NCBI RefSeq assembly: GCF_025602895.1
Contig: NW_026516481.1
Location: 1-33,650 of the forward strand
From: Polychytrium aggregatum
Taxonomy: Eukaryota > Chytridiomycota > Chytridiomycetes > Polychytriales
Length of the DNA stretch: 33,650 bases
Direction: 5' to 3'
Position numbers and translations under genes: made by a program. The notes under the pieces were generated by a model. The model made no database searches. It saw nothing but the letters and a program-made list of their open reading frames with translations, and was not told the origin of the DNA. Shown piece by piece: positions 1-11,025 of this stretch (the first letter of the stretch is position 1; each line of letters starts with the position of its first letter).

Positions 1-26
1 AGTGTCTGGCGCATGATCAACCGGAA

Positions 27-812
27 ATGATTCAATCATTCTTGGAGATATACGAAGGTGTCCGCAATCTTCGAAGGTCGACTGGTCTATCCAATCTCTG
101 GAGTGCAATCATCGTTCTATCCTTCTACGAAAGGCAGTCGGTGAAACCGAAGATTCAAGGACTCGCTCGATCAAACTCAGCGGCCCCTGTTCGCGAGCAC
201 TTTGCAAGATCCCTTCGACATGAGCTCGAGTCCTACTTTGGCCATATTTTCGGAAGCAGCTCCGTGAGGAGTTTAGGGACATCGTTGCGGTCGAAAGCGC
301 TCGGCGCCAGGGCATCGTGTAGTATCTCAACTCCTGTGCCGCCACCCCGTGATACCGATAACGCCAAGCCGCCGAGCGGAGCCACAGCCACTCAATCGCA
401 TATCGAGGCGCCGCCTCCATCGCGATGTGCGTTGGACGCTTTGGGCGATTCATTGCGGGCCATGATCCAGAGCGATTTTGAAGAAGATTTGCCGGTTGTT
501 TCAGGTTACCCCAGCCCCAGGGATCTTGCCCTGTACTTGACGTTCGCCCGGTGGCCCCTCAAAGGCGATCTGGAAGCCATCTGGTCTCTTCTCAACCAAT
601 TGAAGAATGGTCGAGCTGGAAGCCACCTTGGCATATCAGGCCACGGTTCAAAGGAATTACCGAGAGGGCTTTCCACGCACCCCTTTGAAAGGATAGCTCT
701 GGTGATCCTCTGCAAGCGATATCCGCAAACACCGACATCCACTCTGGGCCAGCTGGTGTCATTGTTTGTTGAAAGCGAGCCCGGGGACGACCAAGATACG
801 CTCTGCCAGTGA
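27..812 (+). CDS. Unrecognised open reading frame, 261 codons
   Basis: An uninterrupted frame from an ATG at 27 to TGA at 810-812. I do not recognise the product and see no catalytic motif, signal peptide or membrane segment. The N-terminal 80 residues are mixed hydrophobic/basic, residues about 90-140 are rich in Pro, Ser and Ala, and the C-terminal part (about 145-250) could be helical and contains several Leu and Trp residues. It could be a terminal exon of a gene that starts left of the window, because the frame is open close to the window edge. The opposite strand also has shorter open frames here, so coding status is uncertain. Confidence 0.25.
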   Translation: MIQSFLEIYEGVRNLRRSTGLSNLWSAIIVLSFYERQSVKPKIQGLARSNSAAPVREHFARSLRHELESYFGHIFGSSSVRSLGTSLRSKALGARASCSISTPVPPPRDTDNAKPPSGATATQSHIEAPPPSRCALDALGDSLRAMIQSDFEEDLPVVSGYPSPRDLALYLTFARWPLKGDLEAIWSLLNQLKNGRAGSHLGISGHGSKELPRGLSTHPFERIALVILCKRYPQTPTSTLGQLVSLFVESEPGDDQDTLCQ

Positions 813-1355
813 CTCCAGTCCCGGACCAGGAATACACGCATCTGTCCGCCACTCGCCATGGCCATCCATAGATAACTGTATTGGATTCTCCTTTACTGGG
901 TCCCGGGCGCTGTGGTTTTGTGGAGGAAGAGGAAGTTACACTGTATTCAGGGGGAAATGAGGCATCACGGTTTCATTACGAGTGCAATACACACACAGTA
1001 ACCATCCACCCCTTGGAAACCACGGCTATGCCTCCACTCTCCGCCATATGAGGCTCCTTCGCTCATTCAAGTGGCCCCACACCGCCAGAGCAAGTCCAAT
1101 CAAGACGACCATAACAAGCGGCGTCAATGAGCTATGGATGAGCCATTCCTGAGTGGTGCAAGAGTGGCTGACCCAATATACATGTGCTCCCCTTCAGAGA
1201 CATGCCAAGGTACTCTGCGAGTGATTGTGGTGATGCGCTCTCAAATTTATTCTTGAGGTGAACCAAGCGCACATAAAAACAGAACGAATGCGCACCGACC
1301 TTGCTGGAGAAGAGCTGGGAGTTCTCCTCGTGGTATTTGGCAGATACAGTGGGTG
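813..1355. other. Intergenic stretch, nothing recognised
   Basis: No frame here shows a recognisable motif and no RNA gene or repeat is evident. It separates the unrecognised left-hand frame from the 3' end of the sirtuin gene, which is read towards it on the minus strand. Confidence 0.4.
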
Positions 1356-3603
1356 CTATGGACACGTGGAGTCTAGATCGGCATATTGCTGTTGGACAAA
1401 GTCACCGAGGCTCTCAGTTCTACCAAAAGTTGTGGGTTGTGGCGACAGCTCATCGGAATCCAATTGTGCGTCTGAATCAGCTTGGCCGAAATCGCGCCTT
1501 CGAAGAGATACCGGTTGGGAGGGATGAAGGTAAACGGAGCGGCTACGACGGGTGCCGCTTCGTTGACCGCTGACACCGAGTCGCCCTTAGAGACTGTGGC
1601 GCGGCTGGAAGGCTCCACGAGAGCCTCCGGCAGAGCTCTTGTACAATGACGTCACAGTATCCAAGTAGTTGGATGTCAAAATCCGGCCATATGCGGGAGC
1701 GCCTCCAAGTTGATCAAAATTTGCGGGACATCCCGGGGGATGTGGTCTAGTGGCGCATTTGAAGGAGATATAGGTCAAAAACCCAGGACTACTGCTGTTC
1801 ATCCAAGAACCTTCCGCTGGATGGAGGCAGCCAGTATTCGCCATCGGTAGATTAGTGCTCTACCTTTCACGTTGGCCACTGGTGAAACTTTGAGCGAGGA
1901 TCCATGACAATAAGTAGATCAATCTTGTCGCGGTCCTCGGCAAAGGCAGCATCGAATGATTGCGGGAGCTTTTCACCAAAAAACACAATATCAGGTTTCA
2001 TGATGCCGTCGGCCTCCTCAGGGCACTTGGGACACAAGGGTACCGTCTTGGGCAGTGGAGGAGAGGGGCCATATCATTAGAATTCGTGACCGCTCGGATA
2101 TTTACTCAAAGCACCAGTAGTTCTTTCGCAGCTCCCGTACCTTGGCCAAAATATCATCCTTGATAGCCTTTCCGTCAACTTGATGCTTGCATACGATACA
2201 TGACGCTGTGGCAAACGAACCTAGAGTGACGATGTCGAAGACATATTTAGATCGTGCCATGCAGAGCTCTTTGTGTGGGTGCGTGGAGACTGAGGAAGTT
2301 GTCCCTTCCTTGGCTTTAGAGAAGCATTTTCGGGACAATCAACTGGAGCGACGCCTTGCCACCTGAGCAAACAGATATCCAGGAGCCCTCATCATACCGT
2401 GACACTGAACCACATTTCCAATTTGCGCAACTTGCTCGAGCGTGTCGATGTTTTGCGTGTAATTTCTCAACAGCTTTCCTTTTTTCCTCAAGTAGCTTCA
2501 CAAACATGTGGCTTGGCGAGGGTCTGAAGTTGCTGGGAAAGATTTCCTAGAGATGATGGCGACAGAACCGGTCTGTTATGATCGATTGCTGAGCCGGTGC
2601 ATTCTTCTTGCCGCATCTGCTCGTGTCCCTATGCCGGGATCTCATGAGAGAGGATGGGCATGCGGTGGAATGCCTTGAATGGCGATACCTTTGCAAATGA
2701 ATAGAAAATTTCAGGCCGATACTTGAAATATTCAAGATCAAACATTTGTTGGGGATCCTCAAGCTCGAATTCGTCCAGTCGTGAGTAGATACCGTTCTTT
2801 GATCGAAAATCCGGGATGCCACATGAAACCGAAACGCCTGCTCCAGTCAAAACGACAATGTTGTGTGATTCTTTGATGAGCCGCACGGCATCGTCGATGG
2901 TATTGATGTGCGCAAGCTTGGGTCGTCGTGAGAGCCCAAGAAGAATATGCAGAATATCTGGGCGGAATCAGAAGGGGCCCAAGGTACTTCGTTAGTGAAG
3001 CTTGTCGCCAATCGATCGGAGAGCAGAGCCTCATCTCCCCAAGACCGGCTGAATCTGCCGGGACACTCAAGCGCCCCGGATAGGCTGAATCAAAGGGCCC
3101 ATGCATTTTGCGGAGGTGGCGGCTGACTTGTCTTGACTTCTAGCGGCACTTGGAACCGCAATGGCTCAACAACGAAAGCATGATCCTGCGTCTGGCTGGG
3201 CCAAGATCAACTCACCCAAGCTCTGTCCTCGCTGTTTCAGAGCCAGTGCCAGAGACTCGAGGTCATCCGAGTCGTAGGCATCCGAATCATAGCCATCCAG
3301 TAGCGGGTCCTCGCCAGAATTCAGGTCATCAAGATCTCCATTTGAAGAGACAGATCCCAGTCGACTGTCGTCGTCGTCGTCGTCCCCCATGGAACCACTG
3401 CCGCTGTTGATTTCTTGAGCCGCTATGTCTTCATCTTCGATAGCGCCATTGGCAGGTAACCCAGCGGGCTTTTGAGCGCTGCATTCGTCACCGGCAAGGC
3501 TCGACCGCTTTCGCCTCTTGAAATCTTCCTTCGACGGTGGTTTGGAATCAGGCGAGATAGCAGTGTGCCAAGCACTGCCATCCTGTGATCGGAGTCGCTT
3601 CAT
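1356..3603 (-). pseudogene. SIR2: SIR2-family NAD-dependent protein deacetylase (class I sirtuin), frame-broken in this sequence
   Basis: Sirtuins remove acyl groups from lysines, classically histones, using NAD. Reading the minus strand: ATG at 3603; an acidic N-terminal exon (3603-3216) with an aspartate run and a GTGAGT donor; the Rossmann NAD motif GAGVSVSCGIPDFRS (about 2840); donor at 2688 and an exon 2546-2398 with NYTQNIDTLEQ and the catalytic His in QCHG; an exon 2220-2141 with the first zinc pair CIVC; an exon 2046-1864 with the second pair CPKC and KPDIVFFGE; then a last exon from 1746 with IPRDVPQILIN, LLGYCD and the fungal-type PPNRYLFEGA tail, stop at 1358-1356. The frame must change at several places, mostly homopolymers: C run near 2920, A6 near 2478, G near 1900, A/T run near 1680, and two near 1605 and 1510. 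Conserved residues are otherwise intact, so I suspect sequence errors rather than decay; a young pseudogene is the alternative. The start of exon 2 is not resolved. Confidence 0.85.
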
Positions 3604-4127
3604 CGATGGACGAAACGTGTGGTGTGTTTCGGCCTGGAGAATGAGATTGGCCGATGAGGGCAGGGGAAGAGGGAATGAGATCTACGATGGACCGATGATA
3701 GGCCAGGATCGCAGCCGCCTCCGGGCACTCCCTTGGCCGGCGGAATCGCCCGGATTTGAGGAGTCGGTGCAATCAGGAGGCAGTATACCTGAGGCAGGCG
3801 TGGGTCGGATTCAAGAGGCTTATCCATGGGCTTCTCTGGAGTGCGCTTCTGGGCAAGCAAGATGCTGTCTCAAGCCAAGGTCCTCCCTCACAGGGCCGGC
3901 CAGATTCGGCGAGCCGGCGCTTTGCTCGGTTCCCGCCCAGGCCCGACAACGAACACCCCCCGTGAGCGTGGCGAATGCCGACTTGCGCCAGCGATGCTTG
4001 ATGCGCCCGGGTCTCCACGGCCGAGTGCGTTTTCTTGAACGTTCAGCTCGACGGTGGGGTGGTGCGCAAAAAATATATAACTTCAGTCACAGGAGCGGAC
4101 TCGAGGGTCCGGCTGGTGATTTTATAT
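3604..4127. other. Upstream region of the sirtuin gene; no gene seen
   Basis: This stretch lies between the sirtuin start codon and the stop codon of the BET1-like gene, both on the minus strand, so it should hold the BET1 3' UTR and the sirtuin promoter. Open frames exist on both strands but none has a recognisable motif or convincing splice context. Confidence 0.4.
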
Positions 4128-4951
4128 CTACTTTCTAATGTGAAAGAAGTATACATACAGCACGACAACCAACACAAAGAGGACCATATAGAGAAACCAC
4201 CGCCCGGTCTGTGTCTTGGCCATTTGCTGCAAGCGCTTCATCGACTGGCCAAGGAGGTCGCCTGTCGCTCCGAATTGCGTTTCCTAGCCAAGGGTATCGA
4301 TCGGTCGACCATCAGCCGGGGAAAGCGCACCACTCAAAGCAACATATCGAATGGACCAACTTGGGGCGATGCTTTCTATCATTTGGATCCAACTCGGCCG
4401 AAAGACTTACCATTCCACGCAGCATTTCCTGTTGGTTGCGGACCTCGTCTCCGAGGCTCAAAGTAATCTGAGGGTATGTGTGGGAGTGGCCGGTTGGATG
4501 ACTGAGCCGCTCCATTCGCACTCAACTTTGGTCCAGTTCTCGGTCCTGGTTGCCTCTCCCTGGTGGTTTCCGGGCGATATGCCTGAAGATGTCCATGATA
4601 CTCCTCAACAGCCCTTTGCGAGCAAGATCTCTTGGCTCACCTCTCGAAGTTGACTGGTCTTTTGCGAGAGCAGATCGACCTGCTCGTCGTTCTGGTGCTC
4701 CATGCTATAGCCAAAGTCATCATTATATCGACTTCCCGTTGGCCTAGAGAGCGCAGTTTGAGTAAATCAGTTCAGAGGATGCACTTTAGGAGGCAAAGCT
4801 GGCGCTCATAGGGCTTTAGGATTGACAATCGCTGCTGACGTGACTGGATCGTGGCTGGAATCCCAACATCGATCGGGTGGTGCAAGGATCGAATCTGGCG
4901 GCATGGGCTGATGGAAACCGACCTTGAGACAGGACGGTTGTAGCGATTCAT
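4128..4951 (-). CDS. BET1: Bet1-type Qc-SNARE, tail-anchored, four exons
   Basis: Bet1 is an ER-Golgi vesicle SNARE that forms a four-helix bundle with Sed5/Bos1/Sec22-type partners. Exons on the minus strand: 4951-4923, 4743-4641, 4467-4411, 4283-4128 (345 nt, 114 residues, all junctions in phase; donors GTCGGT, GTGAGC, GTAAGT; acceptors CTAG, CTCAG, CTAG). The protein has a short polar N-terminus (MNRYNRPVSR...), the SNARE heptad region starting at EHQNDEQVDLL, the Bet1-typical LGDEVRNQQEML, then FGATGDLLGQSMKRL and a single C-terminal membrane segment (about residues 92-110) followed by a short basic tail. This layout and length match the family. The start is the first ATG in phase with exon 2; the same frame is open further upstream (to about 5233), so a longer N-terminus cannot be ruled out. 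No frame breaks. Confidence 0.88.
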
Positions 4952-5459
4952 GATTTGCTGGGCCTTGGGCGGTTTGACCGGAGCTGCAGCGGCGCACGCT
5001 GTTGGGACAGACAGCGGATTGGGAAAGGGGATGAGGTGGAGGTTTCGGGCGCGGCTTTTGTTCTTGCTGGCACAACGGCTGCCACGGCCTCCTTGACCCT
5101 CTGGGACATTGAGCCTCGAGAGAACATGGTGTTTCGCACAGGAGCGACCAGGGCTCTTTTCGGCTGTGGCAAGCTTCCAGGACCCAAAGCACATACATGT
5201 CCATCTAGTGTGACCATGAACACCATCAGCCATCGTTCGAGGGGCTCACTTTATTCAGGGAAACGGGACAACGCACATGGTTCCATGAACATGTAGTATG
5301 TACCGGCTTGTGCCCAACAAAGCCACATGCAATTCAACAAATCACCTCCGAGTGGAGGCATTGGGTCGCTCTCCGGTCTCTATTCGACCTGCACTGCTCA
5401 AAGTACCGAGCAAACCGCTACCTCCGAGGGCTGGATGCATAGCCCTTGCCTTGACACCA
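4952..5459. other. Region upstream of BET1; no confident gene
   Basis: Both strands carry open frames of about 100 codons, but none shows a domain I know. The minus-strand frame that continues into the BET1 first exon is Pro/Ala-rich and could be an N-terminal extension or simply 5' UTR. Confidence 0.35.
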
Positions 5460-5870
5460 TGACGCATTGCCAATGGCGATGACCACATCGTTCTCCCTCA
5501 AGCGTGCTTCAGGACGGCCTTGCACATCCTGTCGACGGCCGCTTGGTGCTCGACGCAGTCCAGGACAGCCCCTGTCATGTGGATGCTGGCATTGTCCATC
5601 ACAATCAGACAGTTGTCTGGGAGAGTCCTGCTCGGTGGATGGCAGTGTGGCAGAGGGAGAGGGACACTTTCCTCTGGGAGATGGTCCCGAGCTTGCATCG
5701 CAACACAGGACCAGTCTGGAACGGGTCGTGTTCAATCAGGGTGCGAATGACTGGACATGCCTGCTCAAGGAAAGTGGATCTTCGAACCGGGGCACGGGGT
5801 GGGTCATCAGGTTTGTGTCCTCGGCGCCGGCGGTGAATGGTGTCCTTCGACACACTGACAAATAGTCATG
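5460..5870 (-). pseudogene. Remnant of an IS630/Tc1-mariner-like DDE transposase
   Basis: Read on the minus strand, 5853-5605 resembles the N-terminal helix-turn-helix part of IS630/Tc1-type transposases: VSKDTIHRRRRGHK, then RTLIEHDPFQTGPVLRCKLG, then a second recognition-helix-like segment ending in a Gly-Leu-Ser. In a different frame at about 5625-5500 there is LIVMDNASIHMTGAVLDCVE, which matches the strand and helix around the second catalytic Asp (the DN-x-x-xH signature of DDE_3). The two pieces are almost adjacent, so the roughly 100 residues that normally lie between them, including the first catalytic Asp, are missing. The Pro-Tyr-Ser-Pro/Glu end is not visible either. I infer an internally deleted, dead copy; no terminal inverted repeats were located. 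Similarity is short, so moderate confidence. Confidence 0.5.
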
Positions 5871-6235
5871 GCCAGCGCGCAATGGTCTCCGGTGACAAAA
5901 ATTGATCCATGCTCAAAATCCTGGATTGACTGTATTCGGGATGGCGCTTTCCACGACATATATCCGCAGCCATGGGTGGTGGGCACTGTTGTGATCACGA
6001 AGCAAATGAATACCCGTGGTTGGGTCCACCGAAGAGCCGCCACAATACACCCCGAGGTCCTAGACCCCAGGATCTTTGGAAGGAACTCATCGAGCGCGTG
6101 AGCGTTGATCAAAATATGAACAGATTACATTTCGTCGGATACAAGACTTCCACACTTCTGAGGAGCCGCGCTTCTCGGTTCGAGACATGTTTTCAGGCCT
6201 CGGATGCTGATCCACGCAGCCGGAGCGGGAGAAAT

Positions 6236-8056
6236 CTAGTATGGAACTTGTTCGAACAAGAATGACACACTCTCGCCGTTATGAATACGACGAATGGCTT
6301 CGGCGAAAATGGCAGCCACATCAAACTCTCTGATCTTGGAAGATTGTTCCATGTGCGTCGCCTGTGGGACAGTGTTGCTGACAATGACCTCGTCGATCGG
6401 TGATTCTTGGATGCGGCTGATGGCATTACCGGACATGATACCATGGGTAATCACAGCGTATATCTTCGTTGCTCCTTTTTCTACCAAGAGGGCCGCGGCT
6501 TTCGTCATGGTATAAGAGGTGTCGGCAATGTCGTCAATGAGGATGCAAACTTTGTCCTTGACATCACCGACAAGCATCATATCGGTAGCCGAGCTGGCAG
6601 CATGGCGTCGCTCCTTGTGGATCAGGGCGAAATCCATGCCGAGTTTGTCCGCTACAATTGTGGCTCTATAGGCAAGTATGGTCGGGATGAGAGTCTGTCA
6701 GGCGGGCCGCTGCATACTTCCAAACTCAGGTTGGGTCTATATAGGACGCTGGCGGATTCGGTGCGTCGGTATTTTGATCAGGTCGACACGGCTGAATCCG
6801 TGGACATACTTTACCGTTTGGCGCCGCCTGCATCAGGCGATACAATTACAGCCGATCGGTAGTCGGGGATATGCTCTTTGATGTACTTGACAACCAGAGG
6901 CTGGCTGACAAGGTTATCCACAGGGATATCGAAGAAGCCTTGGAATTGAGGATCGTGCAGGTCCATGGTGATGATATGATCGGCGCCTGGATGTTGATGC
7001 ACACATCAAAGTTGCGATGATCAGCGGGCTGTTTTGAGTACGTTCGAGGAGGGGCGGCGCCAAAGCCGCGGGGGCTTGGCATTGAAGAGCTTCACGCAGC
7101 ATAATAGACGCTTGGTCGGTAGGGCTGGCTTGGGGATACGACAAGAAGAGAGCCGGCAAGCAGCGGCTTTCGACAGAGTACAGAGGCGTTTCCAGATCGA
7201 GCCGCAAAAGCTTACCGGCAGCGACAAGCAGATTTGCAATCAACGTTCCAGACCGAACAGTCCAGTGTTTGTATCCACCGTTTGTCGACGAGCTACCCCA
7301 GTCAAAGGCTGCGGGATTCAATGAATAGTCGAGGCTTTGGACAGACGATGATCTCGTTTGAAAGAGCTGGGGACTCGAATATGAGAGATCGTGGTCGACG
7401 ACGATTTCATCCTTGTGGACCGTGCCGACAATTTCCGAAAGTGGAGCATGGCCGCCCGTCATGCTTGAAAGCCGCTCGGCATCTCCAGGGGACACACGCG
7501 CACTGATGCCACCGCTCCGCTTATAAGGCGTTTCGGGCTGACGGGCATAGGGGAAGCACGGAATAACCGCGGTGACTTTTCTAGAGAACCAGAAACCCAA
7601 TGAATATAAAGGGCACCACTTGTGTGAGCCGCGATCGGAGCCAGGAGGCCCAAGCAGTGGCCATAAACCTCCAGCAGTTCGGGAAGAGCCGCGGCCGCAG
7701 GGTTTGCTCAAACGGCGCGTTGGCCACGATGCGATATCGGCATAATACTGCCAAGACAGAGGCGCGTCCGCGGCGATGGAATAACGAGTGGAGGGGCGCC
7801 AGACTTACCGTGCTGAAGCGGTTCGGCACGCAGCGATCATAATGAGGAGCTCCATGAAGTTATCATTGACGTGCCCGCATCCAGACTGGATAATATAGAC
7901 ATCGGTATCGCGCACAGATTCGGAGATTTCAACGTTGGTCTCTTGATTCGAAAACTTTGAGAGCTTACACCTCGACACGGGTATGCCTAGCTTCTGACAG
8001 ATCTTTTCTGCAAGGGCCGGGTGCGAGGTGCCTGAGAAGATGCTGATGTCGCGCAT
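6236..8056 (-). CDS. PRS5: Ribose-phosphate pyrophosphokinase (PRPP synthetase), Prs5-like, four exons
   Basis: The enzyme makes PRPP from ribose 5-phosphate and ATP for purine, pyrimidine, His, Trp and NAD synthesis. Minus-strand exons: 8056-7809, 7580-7216, 6986-6815, 6665-6236 (1215 nt, 404 residues; donors GTAAGT, GTAAGC, GTAAAG; every junction keeps phase). Motifs in order: [35 protein letters not shown] (about residues 92-97), [20 protein letters not shown] (about 205), [16 protein letters not shown], and the PRPP-binding loop [15 protein letters not shown] (about 303-316), ending in a typical SVSFLFE tail. Between FPYARQ and [11 protein letters not shown] there is a Ser/Pro-rich insert of roughly 80 residues, the type of non-homologous insert known from yeast Prs5. 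The ATG at 8056 (MRDISIFSG) was preferred over one at 8071 because family members start close to this strand. Yeast Prs5 works in a hetero-oligomer with other Prs subunits. No frame breaks. Confidence 0.92.
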
Positions 8057-8500
8057 GTGTGCAGTCGCCAAGGATCGTTGCGGAAGTCGGCAGGGTGCTG
8101 AAGCGTGGCGCTGACGGGTAGTCGCTGCGATGAGAGCCCGAGGACAGACGGCAGAGCTTGCTTGCGAATACTGCAGGCCGTGGCCGAGAGGGCTGGTGGA
8201 GATGAATCCAGGGTGCTTGAAGGACAGCCAAGCGGTTTTTTCTTGCAGGATGCCGGGCGGGGTTCAGGAAGACCGCTCCAAAAGGGGCCATATTAAGAGC
8301 GTGCCACGAGCCATCAGGCGGAGCTCCTTGGTGATCGCAAGGAGCGTCTGGATCTGCGGCCTCACGCTGATCAGCAGCATCCACGGCCGAAAGTGCTCTG
8401 ACCAGAATCGCCGGATCCAGGACGGGAACGGCCAGTCCGATCCCCACAGCACCACCATACACCGCGAGCGGCTCTGCCCAGATCGATCATCCCGACACAC
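8057..8500. promoter_or_regulatory. Shared divergent upstream region of the PRS5-like and NELF-C/D-like genes
   Basis: About 445 bp separates the start codon of the PRS5-like gene (minus) from the proposed start of the NELF-C/D-like gene (plus), so both promoters should lie here. It is GC-rich and I see no clear TATA box. Open frames on the minus strand here have no recognisable motif. Confidence 0.35.
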
Positions 8501-11025
8501 ATGGCCACATCGGCATTGGAGGGGTCTGCGCTGGCTACCGGCAGACCCGAGGAGGACATTGAGCCGCAGGCCAACATGGTGAGTCGGCGAATAGCTTATC
8601 GGGCGAGTTCTGATGGCTCGGATGCTGCGCCCAGACAACTCGCAGCCGGCGCCTGGCAGTCCCTGTATACGCGGACAGGAGCATTCCTGCTATGCATTGG
8701 GGGCCAGGATCGACGCCATATCGAGAGCAAACATGCATTCGCTAATGAGATCGAGCTTTGCTGCCTTCCCATCATTCTCATCGACATCGGCATCAGGTCG
8801 TCCTTCACCTCGCCGAGTTTTGCTCTCGACTTGTCGAGATCGCGCGAGAGCTTCCCAGCCAGCCGCCCGCCCAACTGGAAAGCTTCGTGAACGAGATGCT
8901 GCTGGTATGGGTGTATGAAGCAAGGGCCTCACATCCGGTGACCTGTCGATGTACCGACGGTCTTATCAGTATTGCGCCAATCGTATACTTCGTATTGCTT
9001 CAAGCTCATGATTCTGAATCCAATTGACATAGAAAGGGCTCGAGGATCCTGATAAGTTACTGACGCAATTCTCACGGTATGGACGGTGACGCTCAGCCCA
9101 TGTGCTCAGCAAGCGAGTTCAACTACATTATTGCACAGGCTCTTCTCCATCGGGCGATAGCTCTCGGCACTGAAGGCCACACAACACTCTCGCGCGTCTC
9201 CGAAATGTTGGAGGAGCATGTTCACATGATATATAGCAACAGGTGAGACCCGCAACGCTGAGACGAGCCCACATTGGTTCCGGACAGTGCGGGCCATGAG
9301 TCTGTCAAATGGAGCTGATTATGGTAATTTTTTTTTTAATTGGATGGTCCAAGGTCGAAAGTCGTCCGAGAAACAGCGAATTGCATCGGCCCTCTTTCCA
9401 GAGAGGTAGGACTGTTTATATCGAATGTGGAGACGTCAGGTCGGTTGTCACAGGGAGATATGCAGAAGGTACGTTCGTGATGGGCTTCGAATCATCCAAC
9501 TAGTTCATTTCTCGAGTGCCATTCGAGTGCCGTTCGAGTGCTTCGGAGGAGTAGTCCGAAACGGGATGCGCGAGTTGGGTGAGCATTGAGCGGGAAACCG
9601 GACTCGTACACTTTTGGGGTCGATGTTGGCTCGATATTCGGGCCCATAGTAACACGGATTGCCAGTTTTCTGAGCTCTATGTCAGCTCATCGGCTTCCCC
9701 GAGCTTGGATCTGGTACGGCGGGCAGAATTTATGGGTAAGTATAAAAGCCGACTCTTTGGTGGTGAGATCTCAAGGGGCCAAGTCAACCCCGACAGGTGT
9801 ACTGGCACCGTTCGTAGGCTTTTGGGGAGATGTGAAGCTTCTGACACCGAGAGCGAATCTATTGATAGATGCGCTGGTTATACATCTTTTCGGAGAAATG
9901 CGGATATCCGATGTTCCCAACGCCAGCGAAAAAGCTTTCATATTGGCATTTATCTCGAGTGCCATTCTACTCCCAGACGGATCGGTGAGTGCGCGACGGC
10001 ATTGTTGATCCGACCAAAGACGTGGCTTCGAGCCAACAATTGGAGAGAGGCAGTCCCTCATTATCGCTCTATCTTAATTCGACGCGGACGGCAGCTCGAT
10101 ACAAGTAGGGTGGAACCAATGAAGGAGCGAATACTTGAACTTGGGGGATTACTTGAACGCGTTACTAGCACCATCGAGGTTAAAAATGCATTTCCAGAAC
10201 TTCTACAAGCTCTCGAGTAAGTTGCGAGAGAGGATTTAGGAAGCTCAACTGGGTTTTGAACGAAAGGCACTAATGTCAATTGGCTGATCAAACACATGTA
10301 CCTGCAGACATCCGTTAACATCGATGGCATTGCTACATTGGATTTCGAAGATGCTGGAAGATACTGGTTTCATCGAGTCGGATATCATGATGGGTGACAC
10401 GCCTCTCATTTTCTATTTGTTAGACGAGGTGGGCCTGAGAAACGAGCTGATCATTCATGAGGGCTGAATGATGCTACTTAAAAAAAGTTTGCGCTGTCGT
10501 TGTCCGTGCGTATGGTCTGATTCGGTATTTGAACGGTTCTCCAGGCGACAATATTGAGGCCATTCCAGCGTCCTCGCATCTTTGATATCTGGACTCAAAA
10601 TCTTCGCAAGAGCTTCGATGGAAAAGATCCATTGATAACCTCAAGGTTCAAGGATGCCTTCGTTGACCGAGTTCTTTTCATGGCTGGTGCTGGCTATCAA
10701 TCTCCGATTATCGAGTATTTTGAAAAACAATCAGAGGAAATTGATGAGACCGTGATGACATACTTTATCAAGAAGGTAAGTGAGTCATTCGATGGACGGA
10801 CAAAATCTTGCCACCAATGCCACTATGACTGGGCGTTGCGCTGCTCAAAATTGGCTTGGGAGACTGCCCACCCACTCACAGAGAAGTGCAAAACCGTTTA
10901 ACATGCATGATGTCCAAACTTTCTGCCGAAACTGTCGGGCTGATATAATCGATACCTCCAATAGCTACTTGAACGAACAGAGCCGCCCTATCCACGAGAA
11001 ATGGCACTTTCGTTGTTGGCGATGA
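8501..11025 (+). CDS. NELFCD: NELF-C/D (TH1)-like negative elongation factor subunit, multi-exon
   Basis: NELF-C/D is a helical core subunit of the complex that holds RNA polymerase II in promoter-proximal pause. The 3' exons are well defined: 9666-9735, 9838-9984, 10095-10216, 10308-10428, 10545-10775 and 10882-11025 (stop TGA 11023-11025); donors GTAAGT/GTGAGT and CAG acceptors keep one continuous frame. 5' exons are less sure: 8501-8578, about 8708-8904, and 9033-9242, with a frame break near 8770 and an apparent single-base surplus near 9073. Segments that follow the TH1 family in order: LAEFCSRLVEIA; EFNYIIAQALLHRA; TPRANLLIDALVIHLF; HPLTSMALLHWISK then GDTPLIFYLLDE; FVDRVLFMAGAGYQSPI; DETVMTYFIKKV followed after an intron by KPFNMHDVQTF. 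About 80 residues that vertebrate proteins have between the second and third exon groups seem absent. Similarity is judged by eye and is moderate, but the order and spacing are consistent. Confidence 0.62.
9512..9544 (+). repeat. Three tandem copies of an 11-bp unit
   Basis: TCGAGTGCCAT is followed by TCGAGTGCCGT and TCGAGTGCTTC, three head-to-tail units inside the proposed 9243-9665 intron of the NELF-C/D-like gene. A short simple tandem repeat; no function is implied. Confidence 0.7.

Noticed and set aside
8264..8638. Minus-strand frames between the PRS5-like and NELF-C/D-like genes
   Set aside because: No motif recognised, and the region is better explained as the shared upstream region and first exon of the plus-strand gene.
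9076..9097. A possible intron using GTATGG near 9076
   Set aside because: The next acceptor would give an intron of about 20 nt, far shorter than the 100-430 nt introns nearby; a single-base sequence error fits better.
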